Of a stretch of 5,302 nucleotides of DNA, positions 1 through 3,951 are shown piece by piece. Within the stretch, counting starts at the first letter, position 1, and every line of letters begins with the position of its first letter. The stretch spans positions 1-5,302 of the forward strand of contig JADHVE010000073.1 of NCBI GenBank assembly GCA_016784195.1, in the 5' to 3' direction. The stretch is from Candidatus Woesearchaeota archaeon. GTDB lineage: Archaea; Nanobdellota; Nanobdellia; Woesearchaeales; GW2011-AR4. The notes beneath the pieces are model-generated. The model was not told the origin of the DNA. It worked only from the letters and a program-made list of their open reading frames with translations, and ran no database searches. Position numbers and translations under genes: made by a program.

Positions 1-292
1 AAAACAGAAAATTGATTCTGAAAAAGGATTTGTTTTAATAGATGTAAGAACAGAGAATGAATACAGTGAAGGGCATATAAACAATTCAATTCTGGCGCCT
101 TATGATGAATTAAATGAGCGGCATAAGGAGATTAATCTAGACAAAAATGATGAAATAATTGCTTATTGTAGAACTAAAAACAGAAGCAAAATAGCTGCGG
201 AAATACTTAAAAGTTTAGGCTATGTGGATGTTACATATGTTTTAGGTGGAATGACTGAATGGATGGAGAATGGTTACCCAATTTCAAAATAA
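1..292 (+). CDS. Single-domain rhodanese (sulfurtransferase), 3' part
   Basis: The reading frame enters from the left edge (first whole codon at 2) and gives 96 residues to a TAA at 290-292. It shows the rhodanese fold markers in order: VLIDVRTENEYSEGHI (visible residues 11-26), then the active-site loop CRTKNRS, with the catalytic cysteine codon at 167-169, and the closing LGGMTEW segment before the C-terminus. The CRxxxR loop is the six-residue type seen in GlpE/PspE-like sulfurtransferases, which carry a persulfide on the cysteine. No transmembrane segment is visible. Only a short N-terminal part is missing if it is the usual 100-120 residue single-domain form, but a fusion to something upstream cannot be excluded. 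Its last 23 bases overlap the start of the alkyltransferase gene, so the two are probably cotranscribed. The physiological sulfur acceptor cannot be inferred. Confidence 0.9.
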   Translation, partial: KQKIDSEKGFVLIDVRTENEYSEGHINNSILAPYDELNERHKEINLDKNDEIIAYCRTKNRSKIAAEILKSLGYVDVTYVLGGMTEWMENGYPISK

Positions 293-584
293 AGTATATG
301 AATCCTGTAAAAAAGTTCCGAAAGGAAAAGTAACTACGTATAAGGCTATAGCATATAAATTAAGGACAAAAGCTTACAGAGCTGTGGGTACTGCATTGAA
401 TAAGAATCCCTATGCTCCAAAAGTTCCTTGTCATCGTGTTATTAATTCAAATGGAGATTTAGGCGGTTTTGCATCAGGGATTAATAAAAAGATAAAACTG
501 TTGAAAAAAGAGGGTGTTGAGATAAAAAATGGTAAAATTGATCTAAAAGAATATTTGTTTGAATTTAATAAAAATCAATTATAA
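270..584 (+). CDS. Minimal methylated-DNA-protein cysteine methyltransferase (O6-alkylguanine repair)
   Basis: This is a 104-residue protein made only of the C-terminal DNA-binding/active-site domain of the MGMT/Ogt family. These proteins remove O6-alkyl groups from guanine in one step by transfer to their own cysteine. The active site is VPCHRV with Cys54 and His55. By family alignment, Tyr24 and Arg37 (in YRAVG) match the base-flipping residues, Asn46 (in NKNP) the hinge asparagine, and Glu81 (in KKEGVEI) the glutamate of the Cys-His-Glu relay. The cysteine is intact, so this is not an alkyltransferase-like protein (ATL), in which it is replaced, often by tryptophan. Full MGMTs are usually 150-210 residues with an N-terminal domain that is absent here; the size matches ATLs. 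The ATG at 270 lies inside the rhodanese gene, with GGAG only one base upstream, so translation probably depends on coupling to the rhodanese. Confidence 0.93.
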   Translation: MVTQFQNKVYESCKKVPKGKVTTYKAIAYKLRTKAYRAVGTALNKNPYAPKVPCHRVINSNGDLGGFASGINKKIKLLKKEGVEIKNGKIDLKEYLFEFNKNQL

Positions 585-613
585 AAGAAATAAAAAAATT
601 ATTTTTATTTCTT
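585..613. terminator. Shared palindromic A/T terminator between convergent genes
   Basis: Bases 585-596 (AAGAAATAAAAA) and 602-613 (TTTTTATTTCTT) are perfect 12-base inverted repeats around a 5-base loop. It lies between the alkyltransferase stop (584) and the end of TFB, and its right arm includes the TFB stop codon at 605-607. Each strand carries an oligo-T run downstream of its own gene, which is what archaeal intrinsic termination uses. A role as a bidirectional terminator is inferred from position and composition. Confidence 0.6.
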
Positions 614-1537
614 AACTCTTTTTTTCTTTTTGCCTTTTTTGATTTCCTTGTCCAGCTTTAATTCATATAATAGCTCTTTATACCTGTTTCTGATAGTGAC
701 TTCTGTTACTCCAGCAACGTCTGCTACTTCCCTTTGTGTTCTTTTTTCTCCGTGCATTAAGGCAGCCACATACAAAGCAGCAGCTGCTATTCCTGTTGGA
801 CCTCTTCCAGAGGTGAGCTCTGCTTTTTGAGCCTTCTCAAGAATTTCTATGCTTCTTGACTGTGTTTCCGCAGACAGCTTTAGTGCAGAAGCAAACCTGG
901 CTATGTAATCAGAAGGGTTTGAAGGCAAAATTGTTATTCCGAGTTCACGGGTTACAAACCTGTAGGTTCTTCCGATTTCTTTTTTCTCAATTCCAGAAGC
1001 TTCGCTTAATTCATCCAAAGTCCTTGGAACCTCATGCCTTCTGCAGGCTGCGTATAAAGCTCCAGCTACAACAGATTCCATAGATCTTCCCCTTACCAAA
1101 CCTCTTTGAACAGCTAGAGTGTATATTCTTGCAGACTCTTCTTCAACAGATTTGGGAAGCTTTAAGTATGAAGATACTCTTTTAAGCTCTGCTAAGGCTA
1201 ATTTAAGGTTTCTTTCTATTGCTGTAGAAATTCTGTATTGCCATTTTCTTAATCTGAAAAATTTGTTCCTTTCCTTTCCGCCTAATCTGAATAAATCAGC
1301 TTTTTGGCCTACTTCAGTTCCTAATCCCTGGTCATATTGAGTATAGGTCATAGGCGCTCCGCTTCTTCTCTTCTTTGCGCCATCATCAGAATCAAACTCA
1401 CGCCATTCCTGGCTGAAATCTACCATCTTGTCTTCAATAACCAAGCCGCAGTCTTTACAAATTACTTCTCCACGCTCTCTATTCCAAAATAAGTTGATAC
1501 CGCCGCATTCAGGGCATTTTTTTACTAGTTCTGGCAT
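605..1537 (-). CDS. tfb: Transcription initiation factor B (TFB / TFIIB)
   Basis: The 310-residue protein is a full-length archaeal TFB, which binds TBP on the TATA box, contacts the BRE and recruits RNA polymerase. An N-terminal zinc ribbon has Cys8, Cys11, Cys27 and Cys30 (CPEC...CKDC). The B-reader/linker follows (about 40-100, with SQEWREFDSDD and a KKRR patch). Two cyclin-like repeats cover about 105-198 and 205-295. The second contains the helix-turn-helix that reads the BRE (TQREVADVAGVTEVTIRNRY, 267-286). The tail (298-310) is almost all lysine. The ATG at 1537 is supported by a ribosome binding site, AGGTGAT, at 1544-1550, six bases upstream. The gene is monocistronic here and converges on the alkyltransferase. 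No Gar1 gene lies just upstream, although Gar1-TFB pairs occur in many archaea. Confidence 0.98.
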   Translation of the reverse strand: MPELVKKCPECGGINLFWNRERGEVICKDCGLVIEDKMVDFSQEWREFDSDDGAKKRRSGAPMTYTQYDQGLGTEVGQKADLFRLGGKERNKFFRLRKWQYRISTAIERNLKLALAELKRVSSYLKLPKSVEEESARIYTLAVQRGLVRGRSMESVVAGALYAACRRHEVPRTLDELSEASGIEKKEIGRTYRFVTRELGITILPSNPSDYIARFASALKLSAETQSRSIEILEKAQKAELTSGRGPTGIAAAALYVAALMHGEKRTQREVADVAGVTEVTIRNRYKELLYELKLDKEIKKGKKKKRVKK

Positions 1538-1543
1538 TATAAA

Positions 1544-1586
1544 TCACCTATCCAAATTTGTTTTATAATTTGCAAGCTATTTTTAG
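1544..1586 (-). promoter_or_regulatory. TFB ribosome binding site and candidate TATA boxes
   Basis: On the minus strand, AGGTGAT (1549-1544, preceded by T) is an excellent match to the archaeal anti-Shine-Dalgarno and sits six bases before the TFB ATG. Two A/T boxes lie upstream: AATTATAAAA (1570-1561) and CTAAAAATAG (1586-1577). The nearer box would place the transcript start around 1540, which would leave the ribosome binding site outside the mRNA. The farther box, giving a start near 1555, is therefore more consistent. The choice between them is inference. Confidence 0.45.
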
Positions 1587-1682
1587 AGGTATGTTCTTAA
1601 TCAGGTTATTACTGTAGAATTTCATGTATTCATATACCCCCAACCAAAAAACTATGCCAAAAACCACTAGCCCTAAACAGAT

Positions 1683-1690
1683 TTTATAAA
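1683..1690 (+). promoter_or_regulatory. Isolated archaeal TATA box upstream of a hairpin
   Basis: TTTATAAA-class sequence (TTTATAAA within ATTTTATAAAT) is centred near 1686, so a transcript start around 1710-1713 is predicted. No protein starts there. The next plus-strand gene starts at 1883, and that gene has closer TATA boxes. The box therefore points either to a small RNA or to a long leader. The A/T core is nearly symmetrical, so its orientation is not certain. Confidence 0.4.
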
Positions 1691-1710
1691 TCCTGGAACA
1701 TAATGGTGGT

Positions 1711-1775
1711 TTTCTAGCACAACGGATTCAACCAAGATTACTAATCTGAGATGGACTGAATTCCGTTGTTTAAAT
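1711..1775 (+). ncRNA. Candidate small structured RNA or leader element
   Basis: Starting about 26 bases after the TATA box at 1683-1690, bases 1719-1730 (ACAACGGATTCA) pair with 1757-1769 (TGAATTCCGTTGT), 12 pairs with one bulged T at 1761. Nested inside are CCA 1732-1734 with TGG 1752-1754, and AGATT 1735-1739 with AATCT 1743-1747 around an ACT loop. All the unpaired bases in the stem are on the 3' side except A1731. A T-rich stretch follows from 1768. I do not recognise it as tRNA, SRP RNA, RNase P RNA, or a C/D or H/ACA guide. Conserved C/D boxes in the right order are absent. Existence as an RNA is inferred from promoter plus fold; strand and ends are approximate. Confidence 0.35.
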
Positions 1776-1817
1776 AAATTTGTTGTAATATAATTATCCA
1801 ATCACAACAAAATTTAT
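1774..1817. repeat. Imperfect inverted repeat overlapping a TATA box
   Basis: Bases 1774-1786 (A-T-AAATTTGTTGT) pair with 1804-1817 (ACAACAAAATTT-A-T), 13 pairs with one bulged A, around a 17-base loop. The right arm runs into the TATA box TTTATAAA (1813-1820) of the zinc ribbon gene. As DNA it could be an operator. As RNA it could terminate or restructure a transcript from the upstream promoter. It carries the same GTTGT/ACAAC core as the preceding hairpin, so the two can also pair across. Confidence 0.45.
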
Positions 1818-1844
1818 AAAGAGGAAGATTATCTGATATATAAA
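1813..1844 (+). promoter_or_regulatory. Tandem TATA boxes for the zinc ribbon gene
   Basis: TTTATAAA at 1813-1820 is preceded by an A-rich BRE-like stretch (ACAACAAAA) and predicts a start near 1840. TATATAAA at 1837-1844 predicts a start near 1867 but has a poor BRE. Either gives a short leader before the ATG at 1883. The only purine-rich ribosome-binding candidate, GAGG at 1861-1864, is 18 bases from the ATG, which is too far to be convincing. Confidence 0.5.
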
Positions 1845-1882
1845 GCTTTCCCTTTTTCACGAGGATTATAGTTTTTGTTAAA

Positions 1883-2062
1883 ATGGCAGATCCAATCCCC
1901 AAAGAATTATATGATATTTTAGCTTGTCCCCTATGTAAATCTGATTTAAAGTACACAAAAGACAAAAAAGGGCTTATGTGCACCAAATGCAACAAGAAAT
2001 ATCCTATTAAAGAAGGGATACCAATATTATTGTCGGAAAACGCTGAAAAAGGGGAAGAATAA
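1883..2062 (+). CDS. Trm112-like / UPF0434 zinc-ribbon protein
   Basis: This small gene encodes 59 residues. It has two CxxC pairs, Cys15/Cys18 (ILACPLCKSDL) and Cys33/Cys36 (MCTKCNKKYPI), and ends with the family's YPIKEGIPILL segment (40-50). This is the compact Trm112p/UPF0434 (YcaR-like) zinc-ribbon fold. Eukaryotic and archaeal Trm112 proteins bind and activate class I methyltransferases that modify tRNA, rRNA or release factor; the role of the short YcaR-like form is less well known. The acidic tail (SENAEKGEE) is poorly conserved. No alternative start codon lies upstream in frame near the ATG at 1883. The gene is on the same strand as the methyltransferase beginning at 2466 but about 400 bases away with its own promoter. 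A partnership is possible but is only inference. Confidence 0.85.
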   Translation: MADPIPKELYDILACPLCKSDLKYTKDKKGLMCTKCNKKYPIKEGIPILLSENAEKGEE

Positions 2063-2096
2063 GATTATTTCTAGATATAAACCTTTAATGATTCTT

Positions 2097-2204
2097 TTAA
2101 AGCTTTTTGTTTAGCTTATTATGCTTGAATATTCTGCCTAGATTATACCCAGCAAGAACAGCAAGCAATATACAGACTATTTCTCCTATAAATTTTTCAA
2201 TCAT
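2097..2204 (-). CDS. Possible 35-residue leaderless membrane microprotein
   Basis: The minus-strand frame from ATG 2204 to TAA 2097 gives a 35-residue peptide: a short polar start (MIEKFIGE), a hydrophobic stretch long enough to span a membrane (IVCILLAVLAGYNLG, 9-23), and a strongly basic tail (RIFKHNKLNKKL). This is the usual one-helix layout with the basic end in the cytoplasm. No ribosome binding site precedes it. A TATA box (TATTTAAA, minus strand, 2234-2227) with an A-rich BRE-like GCAAAC is centred about 26 bases before the A of the ATG, as expected for a leaderless mRNA. I do not recognise a family. Short hydrophobic frames arise by chance in AT-rich DNA, so this is a candidate only. 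Confidence 0.4.
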   Translation of the reverse strand: MIEKFIGEIVCILLAVLAGYNLGRIFKHNKLNKKL

Positions 2205-2226
2205 ATCATACTTAGGAGGTTTAGTG

Positions 2227-2234
2227 TTTAAATA
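2227..2234 (-). promoter_or_regulatory. TATA box placed for a leaderless start at 2204
   Basis: TATTTAAA on the minus strand is preceded by GCAAAC, a reasonable BRE, and is centred 26-27 bases before the microprotein ATG. On the plus strand the same bases read TTTAAATA, the same box as before eS8 and the methyltransferase, but the sequence in the BRE position is T/G-rich (GTTTAGTG) and no gene starts 26 bases downstream. Confidence 0.4.
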
Positions 2235-2310
2235 GTTTGCTTTACCTTAGGGCTTTGAGGTACTAAATAAATATACTAGATAATTTACAATATTAAATAA
2301 TTAGTATCAG

Positions 2311-2390
2311 GGAGGTTATAGCGTCTGGAGAGTTCTATTAAGTTCGTAAGAACCTTGAAGAACAGGAATAAATGGGATCGGGGCTGTATT
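2311..2390 (+). ncRNA. Candidate structured RNA with GNRA tetraloop
   Basis: This segment is richer in G+C than its surroundings and folds into a nested structure. Bases 2317-2322 (TATAGC) pair with 2383-2388 (GCTGTA). Bases 2332-2336 (GTTCT) pair with 2359-2363 (AGAAC). Bases 2340-2345 (AAGTTC) pair with 2350-2356 (GAACCTT, one bulged C) and close a GTAA loop, a GNRA tetraloop with a C-G closing pair. A T-rich stretch (TATTTTTAG) follows at 2388. It is not SRP or RNase P RNA by any conserved string I can see. An unstarted frame through the region (about 35 codons from CTG 2325, after GGAGG at 2311-2315) is an alternative reading. Strand and ends are inferred. Confidence 0.3.
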
Positions 2391-2435
2391 TTTAGTTTAG
2401 TTGTTAACTTAGAAGTGGTTACATAAACGGAATAT

Positions 2436-2444
2436 TTTTAAATA
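2436..2444 (+). promoter_or_regulatory. TATA box for leaderless methyltransferase mRNA
   Basis: TTTTAAATA is centred about 26 bases before the methyltransferase ATG at 2466, and no Shine-Dalgarno sequence lies between them. The predicted transcript therefore begins at or within a base or two of the start codon. Confidence 0.6.
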
Positions 2445-2465
2445 GTATCTCAAGTCTAACCCAAT

Positions 2466-3197
2466 ATGGAAAAAAGAATAATTAAGTTTCTTACAAGAGA
2501 AAGTATAGAAAGGCTAACTCTGGATCAATTAAATCAAAAATTAGATGATAATATGGATGAAGAGTCAGCCCAGATGCTTCGAATGGAGAGGGAAATGGGA
2601 AATAAAATAGATGAAAAGCCTCAATTCTATGATTTATATCAAAACTTGGAGCCATTCTATGATCTTAGGATTGGTTTTCTTACGCATATGGAAAAGGTAT
2701 TTGAACAAATGCCCAAAAATAGACAATTAACGATTGTAGATGGTGGATGTGCTACAGGACTAGATACTTGTTTTCTTGCTTTAGAACATCCCGAGCATAT
2801 ATTGAAGGGATACGATAATCAAGAAAGGAGTATAGATTTAGCAAAAGAAAGGAAAAAAAGGTTAGGATTAAAAAATGTCAAATTCTATGTAGGAGATCAT
2901 ACTTCTCCAAAACCAGAAGAATTAGATTCAGTCGATATTTTGATTTCTAAAATGGTTTCATGTGATAATGGATATTCAGTACAATCTACGACAAAAACAA
3001 TTGTGCATTCATCGCCAAGACTTAAAAACCCGGGTTTATATGTTTTTGCTGGAGATATGCAAAAATATGCTGGGCATTTATCTGAAAATTTAAAGAAGAA
3101 GGGCCTTACGCTCGAAATGACTCAAACAATATATTCTTCTCCCACTTGGGGTTCTGCTTATAGCCATATATTCAGATACGATGGTGGTTCTACATAA
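2466..3197 (+). CDS. Class I SAM-dependent methyltransferase, substrate unknown
   Basis: The 243-residue protein has a helical, charged N-terminal part (1-60) followed by a Rossmann-type methyltransferase domain. Motif I is TIVDGGCATG (89-98), a variant of the usual DxGCGxG with alanine at the second glycine. The acidic residue ending strand 2 is Asp117 (KGYDNQ). The strand 3 region is VKFYVGDHT (138-146, Asp144), and strand 4 is VDILISKMVS (156-165). PGLYVFAGDM (189-198) fits strand 5. There is no NPPY/DPPY motif, which argues against an N6-adenine or glutamine methyltransferase. I cannot name the substrate: RNA, a small molecule or protein are all open. It is monocistronic with a leaderless promoter and converges on the cold-shock gene. 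A Trm112-like zinc ribbon upstream could be a partner. It might be an accessory acquisition, but codon use looks similar to its neighbours. Confidence 0.85.
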   Translation: MEKRIIKFLTRESIERLTLDQLNQKLDDNMDEESAQMLRMEREMGNKIDEKPQFYDLYQNLEPFYDLRIGFLTHMEKVFEQMPKNRQLTIVDGGCATGLDTCFLALEHPEHILKGYDNQERSIDLAKERKKRLGLKNVKFYVGDHTSPKPEELDSVDILISKMVSCDNGYSVQSTTKTIVHSSPRLKNPGLYVFAGDMQKYAGHLSENLKKKGLTLEMTQTIYSSPTWGSAYSHIFRYDGGST

Positions 3198-3289
3198 TTT
3201 ATTAAATATCCTGGTTATTATCTCCTAATTATTTGATTCTTTGGTAACCCATATATATTATGGATTAAGTGTATTCTAAAAAGCTTTTC

Positions 3290-3304
3290 AAAAAATTAAA
3301 AAAA
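3290..3304 (-). terminator. Oligo-T terminator of the cold-shock gene
   Basis: Read on the minus strand, runs of seven (3304-3298) and six (3295-3290) T residues follow the cold-shock stop codon by about 17-31 bases, typical of archaeal T-tract termination. No strong hairpin is needed or seen. Confidence 0.4.
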
Positions 3305-3320
3305 GAAATAAACTGATTAC

Positions 3321-3560
3321 TCAGTCTTCTTTTGGTGCATCTTCAGAACTCTCTGGTGCATCTTCAGAACTCGCTTTTGCAACATTGCCAGCTTTTGGGC
3401 CTTTGTCTCCTTCTTCTACATCAAATGTAACTGCATCGTTTTCATTTAGGATTGTGCCTTCATTTAATCCGGAGTTGTGAACAAAATACTCTTTGCCATC
3501 TTCACCAGCTATAAATCCAAATCCTTTCCCTACATTAAAAAATTTTACTGTTCCTTTCAT
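3321..3560 (-). CDS. Cold-shock domain protein (CspA family)
   Basis: This 79-residue single-stranded nucleic acid binding protein has one OB-fold cold-shock domain (1-65). RNP1 is KGFGFIAG (12-19), RNP2 is YFVHNSG (25-31), and the N-terminal MKGTVKFFN is typical. Such proteins act as RNA chaperones that melt secondary structure. The family usually ends near residue 65-70. Here an acidic tail (66-79) follows, containing a tandem SSEDAP-ESSEDAP duplication. The ATG at 3560 is set by GAGGT at 3572-3568, seven bases upstream. Csp proteins are common in bacteria and patchy in archaea, so the gene may derive from an old transfer, which is inference. It is monocistronic and convergent with the methyltransferase. 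Confidence 0.96.
   Translation of the reverse strand: MKGTVKFFNVGKGFGFIAGEDGKEYFVHNSGLNEGTILNENDAVTFDVEEGDKGPKAGNVAKASSEDAPESSEDAPKED
3334..3372 (-). repeat. Tandem 21-base duplication in the cold-shock gene tail
   Basis: The 18-base string GGTGCATCTTCAGAACTC (plus strand) occurs at 3334-3351 and again at 3355-3372 with a 21-base period. It encodes the repeated SSEDAP units of the acidic tail. Identity at synonymous positions points to a recent slippage duplication. Confidence 0.85.
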
Positions 3561-3567
3561 TTGTTTT

Positions 3568-3615
3568 ACCTCGTATGTTAATTATACATAGTGGAAACTG
3601 TAATCATTTTTAAAT
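3568..3615 (-). promoter_or_regulatory. Cold-shock gene promoter and ribosome binding site
   Basis: On the minus strand, ATTTAAAAA (3615-3607) is a good TATA box that predicts a start near 3585 and a leader of about 25 bases. The leader contains GAGGT (3572-3568), seven bases before the ATG. I see no long structured 5' leader of the kind known for bacterial cspA. Confidence 0.55.
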
Positions 3616-3812
3616 GCTTCTGTTTATATTGGTTAAACAACAGGAAATTTCAAATAAATAGCTTAGCAATAAAAAATGTTTAATAAAAAAGAGATGGGAT
3701 AAATGAATAAAAATCAAGATTAAGTCTTGAAATTATTAAACTGAAAATTAAAAGCTCTGCGGAAGTTTTTAAAAAGCAGTTCATTCTACTAATCGGATCT
3801 GAATAAGAAGTA

Positions 3813-3932
3813 TGCGGGGAAGAGGATTCGAACCCCTGTAAGCACTAAGCTAATAGGTGTCTTTGTGATTATTGCCTGAATAAAGCTAATCACACCTAAG
3901 CCTATCCCGTTTGGCCACTCCGGCATCCCCGC
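3813..3932 (-). tRNA. tRNA-Leu (anticodon UAG) with a 36-base intron
   Basis: Read on the minus strand from 3932: acceptor GCGGGGA pairs fully with UCCCCGC and the discriminator is A73 (3813). The D stem is CCG/CGG around a loop with GUGG. The anticodon stem AUAGG (27-31) pairs with CCUAU (39-43). The T arm is AGGGG-UUCGAAU-CCUCU with one G-U pair. The variable arm is long (15 bases, with an AGC/GCU stem), so this is a class II tRNA. After removing 3859-3894 the anticodon loop is CUUAGGA, giving anticodon UAG, leucine, reading CUA codons. CCA is not encoded (TAC follows). The mature length is 84 bases before CCA addition. Serine is excluded by the anticodon. Confidence 0.95.
3859..3894 (-). 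other. tRNA intron at position 37/38 with bulge-helix-bulge
   Basis: The 36-base intron starts with UGUGAUUA and ends with GAC. Its arms GUGAUUA and UAAUCAC pair. Between this and the anticodon stem, CUUA (exon, 32-35) faces AAAG (intron), three pairs plus an A-A mismatch, flanked by three-base bulges GGU and ACA. Cutting after the second base of each bulge gives exactly the 37/38 junction and a seven-base loop. This is a slightly relaxed form of the motif recognised by the archaeal tRNA splicing endonuclease. Confidence 0.85.
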
Positions 3933-3951
3933 AATGAGTGTAGCGAATAAA

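Larger units (their letters stand above)
1538..1882. other. 345-base intergenic region between TFB and the zinc ribbon gene
   Basis: This divergent region holds the TFB promoter at its left end, an isolated TATA box (1683-1690), two imperfect hairpins (1719-1769 and 1774-1817), and TATA boxes for the zinc ribbon gene (1813-1820 and 1837-1844). I see no convincing protein-coding frame in it. The stretch 1620-1680 has a C-rich plus strand (CCCCCAACC near 1640) to which I can assign nothing. Confidence 0.6.
2063..2465. other. 403-base intergenic region before the methyltransferase
   Basis: Contents that I can support: a small leaderless minus-strand frame (2097-2204) with its TATA box (2227-2234), a foldable segment with a GNRA tetraloop (2311-2390), and the methyltransferase promoter (2436-2444). 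Between 2240 and 2300 the sequence is A/T-rich with several TATA-like strings and nothing else recognisable. No full-size protein gene is present. Confidence 0.6.

Noticed and set aside
630..1340. Several plus-strand open frames within TFB (630-830, 856-1083, 1119-1340).
   Set aside because: They are antisense to a fully conserved TFB gene, have no ribosome binding site or TATA box at a suitable distance, and show no recognisable motifs.
1703..1758. C/D-box guide RNA reading of the first hairpin, using CTGA at 1745-1748 and 1755-1758.
   Set aside because: No RUGAUGA C box lies at the proper place, and the two CTGA boxes are only ten bases apart, which leaves no room for a guide.
1741..1995. 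An 84-residue minus-strand open frame across the zinc ribbon gene and its promoter.
   Set aside because: It is antisense to the conserved Trm112-like CxxC gene, lacks a promoter or ribosome binding site, and its sequence has no family features.
2311..2433. A frame from CTG 2325 to TAA near 2430 behind GGAGG (2311-2315).
   Set aside because: CTG starts are rare, an in-frame TAG lies two codons before, and the peptide has no recognisable features. The nested helices explain the local composition at least as well.
3714..3730. Six-pair inverted repeat TCAAGA/TCTTGA with a five-base loop.
   Set aside because: It is short and A/T-flanked, with no gene placed to use it. Such repeats are expected by chance in this composition.
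3765..3776. TTTTTAAAAA between the cold-shock and tRNA genes, read as a plus-strand TATA box.
   Set aside because: Nothing starts about 26 bases downstream on the plus strand. It more likely provides the T-tract after the tRNA on the minus strand, but the distance (about 38 bases) makes even that uncertain.
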